Source: Gammaproteobacteria bacterium
GTDB lineage: Bacteria; Pseudomonadota; Gammaproteobacteria; Steroidobacterales; Steroidobacteraceae
DNA length: 52,236 nucleotides
Assembly: GCA_004297335.1 (NCBI GenBank)
Contig: SCUD01000107.1
Coordinates: 1-52,236 of the forward strand
Direction of reading: 5' to 3'
A program made the position numbers and the translations under genes. Position 1 is the first letter of the stretch. Each line of letters starts with the position of its first letter. A model generated the notes under the pieces. The model saw only the letters and a list, made by a program, of their open reading frames with translations. It made no database searches and had not been told where the DNA came from. Below are positions 1 to 9,121 of this stretch, one piece after another.

Positions 1-115
1 ACCAGTACGCTGCCGGCTCGCCGGTGGCGGACCCGGAGGCGAGGCCGAGCGTCGCCAGCGCCAGGACGGCGGCCCTGGCCGCGGTCGGGTTCGGCGATCG
101 CCTGCTGTGGATCAT
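1..115 (-). CDS. N-terminus of an exported protein (partial)
   Basis: Only the first 38 codons lie in the window; the gene continues beyond the left edge. The ATG at 113-115 is preceded by GAGGAA at a good distance. The peptide has an Arg-containing N-region (MIHSRRSPNP), a hydrophobic Ala/Leu stretch and a small-residue region (GLASGSATGEPAA) that looks like a signal peptidase I site. The product is therefore probably exported to the periplasm or outer membrane. It is divergent from the flavoprotein gene starting at 292, so it may share regulation with the catabolic operon. Function cannot be assigned from this fragment. Confidence 0.6.
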   Translation of the reverse strand, partial: MIHSRRSPNPTAARAAVLALATLGLASGSATGEPAAYW

Positions 116-238
116 TGCGGTTCCTCGAGGATGGCCGGCCTTGAACACCCAGGGCCGCAGCATCAGGCCAAAGTGTAGCGTCTGCGGCCGGCCGCTGGCG
201 AACGGGTCCGGCCGTGGTCCGCGCCATGGTCAAGGCGA

Positions 239-267
239 TTGACGATCAGCCGCCGGCTGGCTAGCCT
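239..267 (+). promoter_or_regulatory. Putative promoter of the catabolic operon, with palindrome in the spacer
   Basis: TTGACG (239-244) and TAGCCT (262-267) are separated by exactly 17 bases. The same two hexamers with the same spacing occur at 31326-31354. The spacer contains a perfect 13-base inverted repeat, CAGCCG-C-CGGCTG (247-259), which could be a repressor site, although such repeats also arise by chance in GC-rich DNA. This is inference from sequence only. Confidence 0.4.
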
Positions 268-291
268 GTGCTGGCAGCGGGGGACAGCGGC

Positions 292-1995
292 ATGGACTGG
301 GACCACAGCGTCGATGTACTGGTCGTCGGCTCCGGCAACGGCGGCCTGACGGCGGCGCTGACCAGCCACGAGCTCGGCGCCGGCGAGGTGCTGGTGATCG
401 AGAAGGCGGCGCGCTACGGCGGCAGCAGCGCGCGCAGCGGCGGCGGCCTGTGGATCCCGTGCAACCATTACGCCCGGGCGGCCGGTGCTGACGACTCGAT
501 CGAGGATGCCGCGACCTACCTGCGGCACACGCTGCCGGCCGATGCCGAGCCCGGGCGGATCGCCGCCTACCTGCGCGCCGGGCCTGAGATGATCCGCTTC
601 CTGCACGAGCGCATCGGCGCGCGCTACGTTTCGGTCGGCACCTACCCCGACTATTTCACCAGCGCGCCGGGCGCCCGGCTCGGGCACCGGCTGCTGGAAC
701 CGGAGCCGTTCTGGATCGATGAACTGGGCGCAGAAGCGGATCGGCTCGAGCCGACACACCCGCAGATCTCGATGTTCGGCCTGGTCAGCGTGACCCAGCG
801 CGAGGCGCACGATCTCGCCGGGCAGGTGCGTGGCTCGAACCGCCTCGCGGCGACGCTGCTTTGGCGCTACCTGAGCGATTTTCCGTGGCGCCTGCGCGGC
901 CGGCGCGACCGGCGCGTGGCCTGCGGCGCCGCCGGCGTCGCCCGACTGCGTCTCGCGATGCTGCAGCGCGGCCTGCCGCTGTGGCTCAATACCGCGCTGA
1001 TCGAACTGCTCATGGAACAGGACCGCGTTGTCGGTGTGCTCGTGGAGCGCGACGGCCAGCGGATCCGGATCCGCGCGCGCCGCGGCGTCGTGCTCGCCGC
1101 CGGCGGCTTCGACCGGAACCAGGCGATGCGCGAGCAATACCTGCCCAAGCCGACCGATGCGCGCTGGAGCGCCGGCGTGGACGGCAATCAGGGCGATGCG
1201 ATCCGTGCCGGCGCCGCGGCGGGGGCCGCGCTCGGCCGGATGGACGGGGCCTGGTGGTGCACGACCTTCTGCGTTCCGGGCGAGGACATCGCGCGACTCG
1301 CGATCATGGAGAAGTGTTCGCCGGGCTGCTGCGTCGTCAACCAGCTCGGCCGGCGCGTCGGCAACGAGTCGCAGAACTACATGAGCTATGTCGTCGAAGC
1401 CCTGGCGCGGCACTCGCCGGAGTCGCCCTCGTCGCCGCTGTGGATGATCTTCGACGCCCGCTTCCGGAGCAAGTATCTGGTCGGGCCGCTGTTCAACGCG
1501 CGGCTGCGGCCGGACTGGCTGCTGCCGCGCCGCTTCTTCGGCGAGGACTTCCTCGCGCGCGCCGGCTCCGTGGCTGAGCTCGCCCGCGCGACCGGCATCG
1601 ATCCGACGGGACTGGAACGGACCGTAGCCGCGATGAACGACTACGCACTCCAGGGGCACGACCCAGAGTTCGGTCGCGGTGATTCGGCGTACGATCACTA
1701 CTACGGGGATCCGGAGGTCCAGCCGAACCCATGCCTCGCGCCGATCGATCAACCACCGTTCTATGCAATCCGGACCTGGCTCGGCGACTTCGGCACGCAC
1801 GGCGGCCTGGTGACCGACGAGCACGCCCGCGTCTGCCGTGCATCCGGCCAGCCGATCGCGGGCCTGTACGCGGTCGGCAACTGCTCCGCGGCGCTGCTGT
1901 CCACGTACCCCGGTCCCGGCTCGACGCTCGGTCCGGCGATGACTTTCGCTTATCTCGCGGCGCAGCATCTGTGCGGCGCTACGGAAGCGCAGTAA
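292..1995 (+). CDS. FAD-dependent 3-ketosteroid-1-dehydrogenase-like oxidoreductase
   Basis: The 567-residue product has an N-terminal FAD-binding motif (VVGSGNGG, glycines 13, 15, 18) followed by the EKAARYGGSSARSGGG segment typical of the fumarate reductase/KstD flavoprotein family. The C-terminal TYPGPGSTLGPAMTF (around 538-552) closely resembles the KstD active-site segment, where a Tyr and a Gly four residues on bind the 3-keto group; Y539 and G543 fit. KstD enzymes insert the 1,2 double bond into ring A of 3-ketosteroids. The ATG at 292 is chosen over GTG 268 because of the gggga motif before it and because the fold begins there. First gene of an operon with oxidoreductases. The exact substrate (steroid, terpenoid or other cyclic ketone) is unknown. 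Confidence 0.8.
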   Translation: MDWDHSVDVLVVGSGNGGLTAALTSHELGAGEVLVIEKAARYGGSSARSGGGLWIPCNHYARAAGADDSIEDAATYLRHTLPADAEPGRIAAYLRAGPEMIRFLHERIGARYVSVGTYPDYFTSAPGARLGHRLLEPEPFWIDELGAEADRLEPTHPQISMFGLVSVTQREAHDLAGQVRGSNRLAATLLWRYLSDFPWRLRGRRDRRVACGAAGVARLRLAMLQRGLPLWLNTALIELLMEQDRVVGVLVERDGQRIRIRARRGVVLAAGGFDRNQAMREQYLPKPTDARWSAGVDGNQGDAIRAGAAAGAALGRMDGAWWCTTFCVPGEDIARLAIMEKCSPGCCVVNQLGRRVGNESQNYMSYVVEALARHSPESPSSPLWMIFDARFRSKYLVGPLFNARLRPDWLLPRRFFGEDFLARAGSVAELARATGIDPTGLERTVAAMNDYALQGHDPEFGRGDSAYDHYYGDPEVQPNPCLAPIDQPPFYAIRTWLGDFGTHGGLVTDEHARVCRASGQPIAGLYAVGNCSAALLSTYPGPGSTLGPAMTFAYLAAQHLCGATEAQ

Positions 1996-2017
1996 TGGTG
2001 CGGTGGAGCCCAATGCG

Positions 2018-4444
2018 ATGAGTGCCGCCTCGCCGGCGCCACTCGACGCGCTGCCGGTGACCGCGCCGCGCTACATCGGCCGGTCGGTCAACCGCATTGA
2101 GGACCCGGCGCTCGTCAGCGGCGCCGCTCCGTTCGTGGACAACCTCGTGCTGCCCGGCATGCTGCACTGTGCGATCCTCCGCAGTCCGCATCCGCATGCG
2201 CGTATCCTGCGCGTGGACGCAAGCGCAGCGGCGACTGCCGAGGGCATCGTCGCGGTGCTCACGGGTGAGGACGTGCGCCGCTGGTGCAGCCCGATCGTCA
2301 GCGTACCCGAGGGCTGGGGCGCCTATTGCCTCGCGGTGGACAAGACGCGCTTCGTCGGCGAGCCGGTGGCCGCTGTCGCCGCGGAGAGCCGCCATCTCGC
2401 GGAGGACGCGCTCGAACGGATCCGGGTCGAGTACGAACTGCTGCCGCCGGTCGTCGATCCGACGCAGGCGCTCGCGGACGGTGCGCCACTCGTGTTCGAG
2501 CAGCACGGCAGCAACGTGATGCAGCAGCGAACGTTCACGTGGGGCGAGGTCGAGCGCGTGTTCGCGGCGGCCGATCACGTGGTCCGCAGTCATTTCCGCT
2601 GGAACCGGGTCGGCGCGAATCCCATGGAGACCTTCGGCTGCATCTGCCAGTGGCATCTCGCGGACGGCAGCGTGAGCTGCCACGGCGCCTACCAGACGCC
2701 GCGCTTCATGGCGCTCGGCCGCGCGCTGTCGCTGAACCTGCCGACCAACAAGGTGCGGGTCATTGCCTCGCCGCAGGGTGGCGCCTTCGGCGGCAAGGGC
2801 GGGCCGCGCGGCAGCGACATCGCCGCGCTGCTGTCGCGCAAGGCCGGCGGGCGGCCGGTCAAGTACATCGAGGACCGCAGCGAGTACCTGCTGGCCGGCG
2901 GCAGCCAGTCCTGGGATCGTTACTACGATGCCGAACTGGCGGTGCAGGGCGACGGCCGCGTGACCGGCCTGCGCGTCCGGCTCGTCGATGACCAGGGCGC
3001 GGGTGGCGAAGGCTATGCCGCGATCGCGACCGCGAAGCCGCTGGCCGCTTTCACCGGCTGCTACCGAATCGAGGCGGCGGCCTACGACATGACGCTCGTG
3101 GCGACGAACCGCGCGCCGACCTATCCGTACCGCGGCTATGGCCCGCCGCCGCATTACGTCGTGCTCGAGTCGCTGATGGACATGGCCGCGCGGCGGCTCG
3201 AGCTCGATCCGGCGGAGCTGCGGCGCCGCAACTACATCCGGCCCGAGCAGTTCCCGTACACGATTCCGAGCGGCAACGAATACGACAGCGGCAACTACGA
3301 GGCGGTACTTGATCAGGTGCTCGCGCTGGCTGACTACCCGCGCCTGCGCGTGGAGCAGGCCACGGCGCGCGCGGCCGGGCGGCTGATCGGCATCGGCGTG
3401 GTCAGCACCGTGGAGCCCGGGCTGTTCGACTGGAACATCTACAACGTCGTCGGCGTGCCGGGCGTCGGTGTGCCCGAGGGCGTCAAGGTTGCGGTCGACG
3501 TCGCCGGCAGCATCAGCGTCGTCGTCGGCTTCAACCTGCAGGGCCAGGGCCAGTACACGATCGCGGCGCAGGTCGTCGCCGACTTCTTCGGCGTCGACCT
3601 TGGCGCGGTCAACGTGACGACCGGTGCGAGCGACGTGACGCCGCCGCACTTCGGACCGGGCGGCAGCCGCCTCGGCATCTCGCTGACCGGGGCGCTGCTC
3701 GGCGCCTGCGGCCGGCTCAGCGAGCGCTGCTGCGCCGTTGCCGCGCACCTGCTTGGCGTACCAGCCGCGGAGGTCGAGCTGCGTGACGGCCGCTTCCGCC
3801 TGCGCGCCAACCCGGCGGTCGGCATGGGCCTGGCGGAGGTCGCGGCCACGATGCTGATGCGCAGCGACCTGCTGCCGCCCGGCATCGAGCCCTGCCCCGA
3901 GGCGACCTTCGTGTGGACGGCGCCGGGGCGCAACGCACCCGACGACCAGGGCCGCTGCCGCAGCTACCTGACCGCGACCAACGCAACCCATGTGGCGCGG
4001 GTCGAGATCGATCGCGAGACCGGCCGCGTGCGGATCCTCGACTACTTCGTCGTCGACGACTGCGGCACGCGCCTGAACCCGGCCACAGTCGAGGGGCAGA
4101 TCCAGGGTGGCATCGGCCAGGGCGTCGGCGCGGCGCTGTTCGAGGAATACGTCTACGACGAGCGCGGCCAGCCGCTGGTCAGCACTTTCGTCGACTACCT
4201 GGTGCCGGCGATCGGCGATGTGCCGATGACCCGCAAGGGCGTGGTGACGACGCCGTCGCCGGTTGCGCCGCTCGGCGCGAAAGGCTGCGGCGAGGGCTCG
4301 CTGCACACGGCGCCGGCGGCGATCCTGTGCGCGATCAACGACGCGCTGGCGCCGCTCGGCCTCGTGATCACCGAGACGCCGGCGACGCCGCAGCGCCTCT
4401 GGCGGTTGCTGCACGCAGCCGGCGCCGACCGCCGCAGGGAGTAG
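2018..4444 (+). CDS. Molybdenum hydroxylase large subunit (xanthine dehydrogenase/CoxL family), copy 1
   Basis: The 808-residue protein is the molybdopterin-binding large subunit of the xanthine dehydrogenase/CO dehydrogenase family. Visible motifs are GGAFGGK (about 252-258), YRGYG (about 371) where form I CO dehydrogenase would carry its Cys loop, and GAKGCGEGS (about 753) with the expected catalytic Glu. The absence of the Cys loop argues for a hydroxylase rather than CO oxidation. The ATG at 2018 follows GGTGGAG by about nine bases; GTG 2003 is an alternative. It starts 22 bases after the flavoprotein gene. No FAD (CoxM) or 2Fe-2S (CoxS) subunit is encoded in the window, so partners must be elsewhere or absent. 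A shorter paralogue lies at 13120-15396. Confidence 0.88.
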   Translation: MSAASPAPLDALPVTAPRYIGRSVNRIEDPALVSGAAPFVDNLVLPGMLHCAILRSPHPHARILRVDASAAATAEGIVAVLTGEDVRRWCSPIVSVPEGWGAYCLAVDKTRFVGEPVAAVAAESRHLAEDALERIRVEYELLPPVVDPTQALADGAPLVFEQHGSNVMQQRTFTWGEVERVFAAADHVVRSHFRWNRVGANPMETFGCICQWHLADGSVSCHGAYQTPRFMALGRALSLNLPTNKVRVIASPQGGAFGGKGGPRGSDIAALLSRKAGGRPVKYIEDRSEYLLAGGSQSWDRYYDAELAVQGDGRVTGLRVRLVDDQGAGGEGYAAIATAKPLAAFTGCYRIEAAAYDMTLVATNRAPTYPYRGYGPPPHYVVLESLMDMAARRLELDPAELRRRNYIRPEQFPYTIPSGNEYDSGNYEAVLDQVLALADYPRLRVEQATARAAGRLIGIGVVSTVEPGLFDWNIYNVVGVPGVGVPEGVKVAVDVAGSISVVVGFNLQGQGQYTIAAQVVADFFGVDLGAVNVTTGASDVTPPHFGPGGSRLGISLTGALLGACGRLSERCCAVAAHLLGVPAAEVELRDGRFRLRANPAVGMGLAEVAATMLMRSDLLPPGIEPCPEATFVWTAPGRNAPDDQGRCRSYLTATNATHVARVEIDRETGRVRILDYFVVDDCGTRLNPATVEGQIQGGIGQGVGAALFEEYVYDERGQPLVSTFVDYLVPAIGDVPMTRKGVVTTPSPVAPLGAKGCGEGSLHTAPAAILCAINDALAPLGLVITETPATPQRLWRLLHAAGADRRRE

Positions 4445-4447
4445 GTC

Positions 4448-6202
4448 ATGGGCATCACGAAACGCTTCCGCGATGGACTTAGCTCGGTCGCCGCCACGGT
4501 GCTGCTCGGTGCCGGCGGAGTCGCCGCGGCAGAGCCTCCGGCGCCGGTCGCACTGGAGCTGGCCCGGGCCGAAATTGCGCGACTGCCGGTCGCCTACGCC
4601 TGGGCCGTGGACCACAAGGACATCGACGCGCTGGTCGGCCTCTTTGCCAGCGACGGCGCCTACGACCTGTCGGCCTACGGCCACCCCGACGTGCAGGGCA
4701 GCGAGGCACTGCGGCGCCTGTTCCTGCAGTCGGTGTTCCCGTCCGAGCGCTGCTCGTTCAGCAGCATCTCCAACATCCGCATCGAGCTGGATGGCGACCG
4801 TGCGACCGGCGCGGATTACTTCATCCATTTCGGCTACGGCAATCCGAAGCTCGCCGCCGACACGCGGCTGCACGTCGAGGGCCAGCACTTCTACGAGTTC
4901 CGGCTCGAGCAGGATCAATGGAAGATCGCGCGCATGACCGGCCATCCGACCTTCGAGCGCGCCGAGCCCTTCGATGCGCAGGGGCTGAAGCATTGTGGGG
5001 CGGCGCCGGCGGCCGCAACGGAACGGAGAGAACCGATGACGCTGGCAACCTGGTCCGACTATGTGGATCTGCTCCGGCCCGCGGACGAACTGACCGCGCT
5101 GACCTTCGATCCAAAGAGCGAGGAGCTCCGCGCCGAACTGTACCGGCAGTTCCTGATGAACCTGTCGCTGGGCTATTTCCTGTATTTCCAGTCGACGCCC
5201 GAGCACCCCGAGTGGGCGCCGTTCCTGAACTCGGTGTTCCGCCTGCAGCCGAATCCCGACGACACCTACCTGCTCGCGCCAGTCGCCGCCGACGGCGTGT
5301 ATCGCATTACCGGCGAGCGCGGCACGGTACGGCTGCTGACCTTCCTGACCGGCCGCAACATGATGGGCATGACCGACGAGCCGGGCGAGAACTATGGCTA
5401 TTTCGATGCGGACGAGCTCAAGCTCGGGCCGCGCGGCGAGATCGACCTGGTCTTCAGCGCCGAGCGACCCGCCGGCTGGACCGGTGACTGGCGGCCCCTG
5501 CATGCCGGCAGCGAGTTCATCATGGTGCGGCAGCGCGCCTACGACTGGGGCCGCGAGCGCGAGGCAAGCCTCGCGATCGAGCGCGTCGGCGCCCCGCCGC
5601 TGAAGCCGCGGGCCACCGCCGCGGAGACCGATGAGCGGATGCGCGCGCTGCTCGGCGGCTTTACCGCGCGCCTGTCGCGCAAGTGGCTCGAGTTCCAGAA
5701 CGCGGCGCTGCGCCGCGGGCTCGTCAACCAGCTCGAGCTCACCGACATGGGCGGCTCGGCGCCGCCGCAGAAATACTGGGTTGGCATGTTCCGGCTGGCC
5801 CCAGGCGAGGCCCTGATCCTCGAGACCGAGATCCCGCGCCAGCATGCCTACTGGAACGTGCAGCTCAACGACGAGTTGTGGAATGCGGTCGAGTTCGTCT
5901 ACCGGCAGAGCAGCCTGAACGGCCAGCAGGCGCGGCTCGACAGTGACGGGCGCTTCCGCGCCGTCATCGCGCTCGAGGATCCGGGTGTGCCGAACTGGCT
6001 CGATCCCGGCGGCGCACAGCAGGGCATGCTGATCGGGCGCTGGTACAAGGCCGATGCGCTGCCGGTGCCGACGCTGACGGCAGTACCGCTCGACCAGCTG
6101 CGTGCGCATCTGCCCGCTGACACACCGGTCGTGACGCCGGCCGCGCGCGCCGAGCAGCTGCGGCTGCGCAGCGTTGGTGCGCAGCTCCGCCGGCGCTGGT
6201 AA
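4448..6202 (+). CDS. Exported SnoaL-like (NTF2-fold) domain fused to DUF1214-like domain
   Basis: The N-terminus has a signal-peptide-like segment (VAATVLLGAGGVAAA). Residues about 35-175 look like a SnoaL/NTF2-type fold (PVAYAWAVDHKDIDALVGLF, then DYFIHFGYG and the closing beta segments), the fold also used by ketosteroid isomerases. Residues about 197-584 form a second domain whose end (AYWNVQLNDELWNAVEFVYR, ALEDPGVPNWLDPGG) matches DUF1214. Between them is a short Ala-rich linker and an in-frame ATG at 5036 preceded by GGAGAG, a good ribosome binding site, so a second polypeptide may start there. The start at 4448 has GGGAGTAGG upstream. The gene is three bases behind the molybdenum hydroxylase. 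Role in catabolism is inferred from context only. Confidence 0.7.
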   Translation: MGITKRFRDGLSSVAATVLLGAGGVAAAEPPAPVALELARAEIARLPVAYAWAVDHKDIDALVGLFASDGAYDLSAYGHPDVQGSEALRRLFLQSVFPSERCSFSSISNIRIELDGDRATGADYFIHFGYGNPKLAADTRLHVEGQHFYEFRLEQDQWKIARMTGHPTFERAEPFDAQGLKHCGAAPAAATERREPMTLATWSDYVDLLRPADELTALTFDPKSEELRAELYRQFLMNLSLGYFLYFQSTPEHPEWAPFLNSVFRLQPNPDDTYLLAPVAADGVYRITGERGTVRLLTFLTGRNMMGMTDEPGENYGYFDADELKLGPRGEIDLVFSAERPAGWTGDWRPLHAGSEFIMVRQRAYDWGREREASLAIERVGAPPLKPRATAAETDERMRALLGGFTARLSRKWLEFQNAALRRGLVNQLELTDMGGSAPPQKYWVGMFRLAPGEALILETEIPRQHAYWNVQLNDELWNAVEFVYRQSSLNGQQARLDSDGRFRAVIALEDPGVPNWLDPGGAQQGMLIGRWYKADALPVPTLTAVPLDQLRAHLPADTPVVTPAARAEQLRLRSVGAQLRRRW

Positions 6203-6211
6203 CCCTGCGCG

Positions 6212-7354
6212 ATGACCACGTCGTTCCCCGATGTCGATGGGCTGCTCGAGCAGGCCGCCACCGCCGCCGGCCTCGACGATTTCGGCAGCGGCTACCGGGA
6301 GGGCCTCGAGGCGCTGATCATGGCGATCCGCAGCGACCTGCCGGTGACGGCCGAGAACCTGCCACGAATTGCCGGCCCGGTGCTCGCGTTGCTGATCAGC
6401 CGGCTGCACTCCGAGGCCGGCTGGAAGCAGCACCCGGACTGCCGCGCACAGCCGATCCGGGCGCCGCTGGTGATCACCGGCCTGCCGCGCACCGGCACGA
6501 CCGCCCTGCACCAGCTATTGGCGCTGGACCCGCAGTTCCAGGGTCTGGAGCAGTGGCTGATCGGCACGCCGATGCCGCGGCCGCCGCGGGCGAGCTGGGC
6601 CACGAATCCGCACTACCGGGCTGCGGTTGCCGGCCAGGAAGCGTTCCTCGCGGCCGTGCCGGCGATGCGGATCACGCACGAGGTCAACGCCGGTGACGTC
6701 GACGAATGCCTGAACCTGCTGGCGCAGAGCTTCGTCAGTCACTATCCGTCGAGCGGCCTCGGCCTGCCTTCCTACGACCGCTGGTGGTGGGGCCGGGACG
6801 AGGGCGCGAGCTACCGTCGCTATGCCGACAACCTGCGCCTGATCGGCGCCGGCTCGACGCAGCGCTGGCTGCTGAAGAATCCCGGCCACCTGACCCACCT
6901 CGAGGAGCTGTTCGCGGTGTTCCCGGAGGCCTGCATCGTGCAGACGCACCGCGATCCGGCGCTCGCGATCCCGTCGGTGTGCGGCGTAATCCATCCGGCG
7001 CGCTGCTTCTTCCACGCGCGCGCGGTCGATGCGACGACGGTCGGCCCGCGTGAGCTCGAGCTTTGGGCTCATTCCGAGGAGCGCGCGCAGTGTGTGCGCG
7101 CGAAGCGGCCCGAGCGCTTCCTCGACGTGCGCCACGCGGACTTCCGGCGCGATCCGCTCGGGGTCGCGCGGCGCATCTACGCGCACTGCGGACTCGAGCT
7201 CGAGGCGGCGACCCTTGCGCGCATGCAGGTCTGGGCGGAGCAGCAGTCCGGCGAGCGGCAGGTGCAGCATGTGTATACGCCGGAGCAGTTCGGGCTGACG
7301 CGCGGCCAGGTGCGCGAGCGCTTCGCCGATTACATCGCGCGCTACGATCTGTGA
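6212..7354 (+). CDS. Sulfotransferase family protein
   Basis: The 380-residue product carries the PAPS 5'-phosphosulfate loop GLPRTGTTALHQLL (about residues 89-102) and a 3'-phosphate-binding segment, THRDPALAIPSVCG (about 244-257), placing it in the Sulfotransfer_3 type family. Such enzymes transfer sulfate from PAPS to hydroxyl groups of small molecules. No signal peptide or membrane helix is visible. It follows the SnoaL/DUF1214 gene by nine bases and precedes the alcohol dehydrogenase, so it is part of the same operon. Whether it sulfates the pathway substrate or has another role cannot be told; many family members next to degradation genes are uncharacterised. Confidence 0.82.
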   Translation: MTTSFPDVDGLLEQAATAAGLDDFGSGYREGLEALIMAIRSDLPVTAENLPRIAGPVLALLISRLHSEAGWKQHPDCRAQPIRAPLVITGLPRTGTTALHQLLALDPQFQGLEQWLIGTPMPRPPRASWATNPHYRAAVAGQEAFLAAVPAMRITHEVNAGDVDECLNLLAQSFVSHYPSSGLGLPSYDRWWWGRDEGASYRRYADNLRLIGAGSTQRWLLKNPGHLTHLEELFAVFPEACIVQTHRDPALAIPSVCGVIHPARCFFHARAVDATTVGPRELELWAHSEERAQCVRAKRPERFLDVRHADFRRDPLGVARRIYAHCGLELEAATLARMQVWAEQQSGERQVQHVYTPEQFGLTRGQVRERFADYIARYDL

Positions 7355-7385
7355 CGGCGGGGCTGGCGAGGCGGAGGGAGGCAGC

Positions 7386-8402
7386 ATGAAAGCAGCGGTA
7401 TTCAAGGGTCCGGGGCGCGGGCTCGTGATCGAGGAGCGGCCCGATCCGGTGCCGGGCCCGGGTGAGATCGTGATCCGGGTCGGTCGCGTCGGCATCTGCA
7501 CCAGCGATTTGAACATGACCTCGGGCCACGGCTACCAGTATCCGGCGGAGTCGGTGTTTGGACACGAGTTCGCCGGCGAAGTCGTCGCCGTCGGTCCCGG
7601 CGTCACGGAGTTCCGGCGCGGGGATCGCGTCGCACCGCTGCCGTTCATCGGCTGCGGCCACTGTGCGGCCTGCGGCGCAGGGCGCCCGCAGTCCTGTGCC
7701 GAGGTGCAGAACTTCGTGGTTGCGGGCTACTGCCAGTATTCGCGCGTTGGCGTCCGGGATTGCGTGCGGCTGCCAGCGGAAGTCAGCGATGAGGAGGGCG
7801 CGCTGGTCGAGCCGCTCGCGGTCGGGCTGCAGGGGGTGCGCAAGGCCGGTATGACTGCCGGAGCACGCGTGCTGGTCATGGGAGCCGGGCCGATCGGTCT
7901 TGCCTGCGCATTCTGGGCGCGGCGGCTCGGCGCGTCGCGGGTCGCAGTGCTGGCGCGGTCCGCGCGCCGGGCGGCACTCGCGACCGCAGTCGGTGCGGAT
8001 GCTTTCATTGCCAGCGCCGGGGTCGCGGACGTCACGGCCGCAGCAGGGCAGGCACTCGGCGGCGCAGCCGAAATCATCTTCGAGGCCGCCGGCGCGCCAG
8101 GCTCGATCGGCATGGCCGTCGATCTCGCGGGGCCCGGGGGCACGATCGTCGTGATGGGTCTGTCGACGGAGCCGGAGACCTTCCTGCCCGCGACGGCGGT
8201 GTTCAAGGAGCTGCGGCTGCTGTTCTCGTTATGCTATGAGCGCTCCGATTTTCAACAGGTCGTGGCTGCGATCGCCGCGGGTGACCACCGCGTGCGCGCG
8301 CTGATCACCGACACGATCCCGCTCGCTGCACTGCCGGAACGGTTCGAGCGCCTGCGGGGCAGCCACGCCGACTGCAAGGTGCTGGTCGCGCCTTGGGAGT
8401 GA
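7386..8402 (+). CDS. Zinc-dependent medium-chain alcohol dehydrogenase
   Basis: A 338-residue MDR-superfamily dehydrogenase. The structural zinc site is visible as GCGHCAACGAGRPQSC (four Cys, about residues 88-103). The catalytic zinc ligands fit GICTSD (Cys about 38) and GHEFAGE (His about 59). The NAD(P) Rossmann motif is VMGAGPIGLA (about 162-171). The start is supported by GGAGGGAGGC before ATG 7386. It is the last gene of the plus-strand operon, 31 bases after the sulfotransferase. It probably oxidises a secondary alcohol or diol produced in the pathway; the substrate is unknown. Confidence 0.88.
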   Translation: MKAAVFKGPGRGLVIEERPDPVPGPGEIVIRVGRVGICTSDLNMTSGHGYQYPAESVFGHEFAGEVVAVGPGVTEFRRGDRVAPLPFIGCGHCAACGAGRPQSCAEVQNFVVAGYCQYSRVGVRDCVRLPAEVSDEEGALVEPLAVGLQGVRKAGMTAGARVLVMGAGPIGLACAFWARRLGASRVAVLARSARRAALATAVGADAFIASAGVADVTAAAGQALGGAAEIIFEAAGAPGSIGMAVDLAGPGGTIVVMGLSTEPETFLPATAVFKELRLLFSLCYERSDFQQVVAAIAAGDHRVRALITDTIPLAALPERFERLRGSHADCKVLVAPWE

Positions 8403-8446
8403 CTGCCGCGGAGTGGCGCCGCGCGGTGGCGGACTGGAGGAGCCGG

Positions 8447-8872
8447 TCAGAACGGGGCGCGCGAAACGAGGCCGGGGAAGCGCGCGTAGTCGCGGTCGGT
8501 CGTGATCCACTCGCAACCCGCCTCAATGGCGAGAGCCGCGAACCATGCGTCCTGGACCAGATTGCCGGTCACTCGACATTCACGGCATAGATCCGCGAAG
8601 ATCTCCCAGTGACGCTCACCGGGCACGATGACCGTGGCATTGGGTTGCTCCAGCAGCAGGCGGCAGAACTCGAATGCATCGGACGCCTTGCTGGGTCTCG
8701 GGAAGATGCGCCGATGCGTGCAGATACGCACCAGACTGGCGAGCACCTGCGGCGAGACGCCGTATGCGGCCGGCCCGTTCAGTACGTCCTCAAGCCAGGA
8801 CTTGTGCTCCGCATGCCGCTCCGTGTCCGAACGGAAGGCGTAGATCAGGACATTGACGTCGGCAAGGATCAA
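8447..8872 (-). CDS. vapC: VapC-type PIN-domain toxin ribonuclease
   Basis: The 141-residue product is a PIN-domain protein: MILADVNVLIYAF with Asp5, a central VLASLVRI..THRRIF segment, DAW (Asp108) and TTDRDYARF (Asp126, Asp128), the acidic residues that bind metal in VapC endoribonucleases. The start codon is TTG at 8872, overlapping the antitoxin stop (TTGA) and preceded by GGAAGG. It is co-translated with the upstream antitoxin. VapC toxins cleave tRNA or rRNA when not bound by VapB. The pair sits at the end of the catabolic operon, convergent with the alcohol dehydrogenase. Confidence 0.88.
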   Translation of the reverse strand: MILADVNVLIYAFRSDTERHAEHKSWLEDVLNGPAAYGVSPQVLASLVRICTHRRIFPRPSKASDAFEFCRLLLEQPNATVIVPGERHWEIFADLCRECRVTGNLVQDAWFAALAIEAGCEWITTDRDYARFPGLVSRAPF

Positions 8873-9114
8873 TCACGGCCTTCCAGCCGGTCGAGCAGCC
8901 CGGCGCTATCGTCCAGGTCAATACCGGGCTGCACCCCGCCCCCGGCCAGACACTCGGGCAGTGCCACACGCGGGCGATCGGCTCGCCGCAGTGGCCGGCG
9001 CAGCGCCAGGCGCAGCCCCTGATCGATCAGCGCGGTCAGCGTCACGCCGCGCCGTGCGGCCTCACGTCGGGCGCGAGTCAGCAGGGCATCATCCAGTCGT
9101 ACCGTCGTTCTCAT
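8869..9114 (-). CDS. vapB: VapB-type ribbon-helix-helix antitoxin
   Basis: An 81-residue protein starting MRTTVRLDDALLTRARREAA, a typical ribbon-helix-helix DNA-binding fold, with an acidic C-terminal half suited to toxin binding. It overlaps vapC by four bases. The ATG at 9114 is chosen because the homologous fold begins there; ATG 9126 would add four residues. No good ribosome binding site lies at the usual distance, and a possible -10 box ends seven bases before the ATG, so the message may be leaderless. VapB proteins usually repress their own operon. Confidence 0.82.
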   Translation of the reverse strand: MRTTVRLDDALLTRARREAARRGVTLTALIDQGLRLALRRPLRRADRPRVALPECLAGGGVQPGIDLDDSAGLLDRLEGRD

Positions 9115-9121
9115 ACGCCCG

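Noticed and set aside
24-242. A 72-codon plus-strand frame at the left edge
   Set aside because: Overlaps the signal-peptide-bearing minus-strand gene and has no family resemblance or ribosome binding site.
163-2013. A 616-codon minus-strand frame opposite the KstD-like gene
   Set aside because: Shadow of a gene with clear FAD and active-site motifs on the plus strand.
2018-4444. CO dehydrogenase (coxL) as a specific call
   Set aside because: The form I active-site Cys loop is replaced by YRGYG, and coxM and coxS are absent.
1979-6511. A 1510-codon open frame on the minus strand opposite the catabolic operon
   Set aside because: It is rich in Arg, His, Gln and Ala with no domain signature and mirrors real genes. 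Long antisense frames are expected at this GC content.
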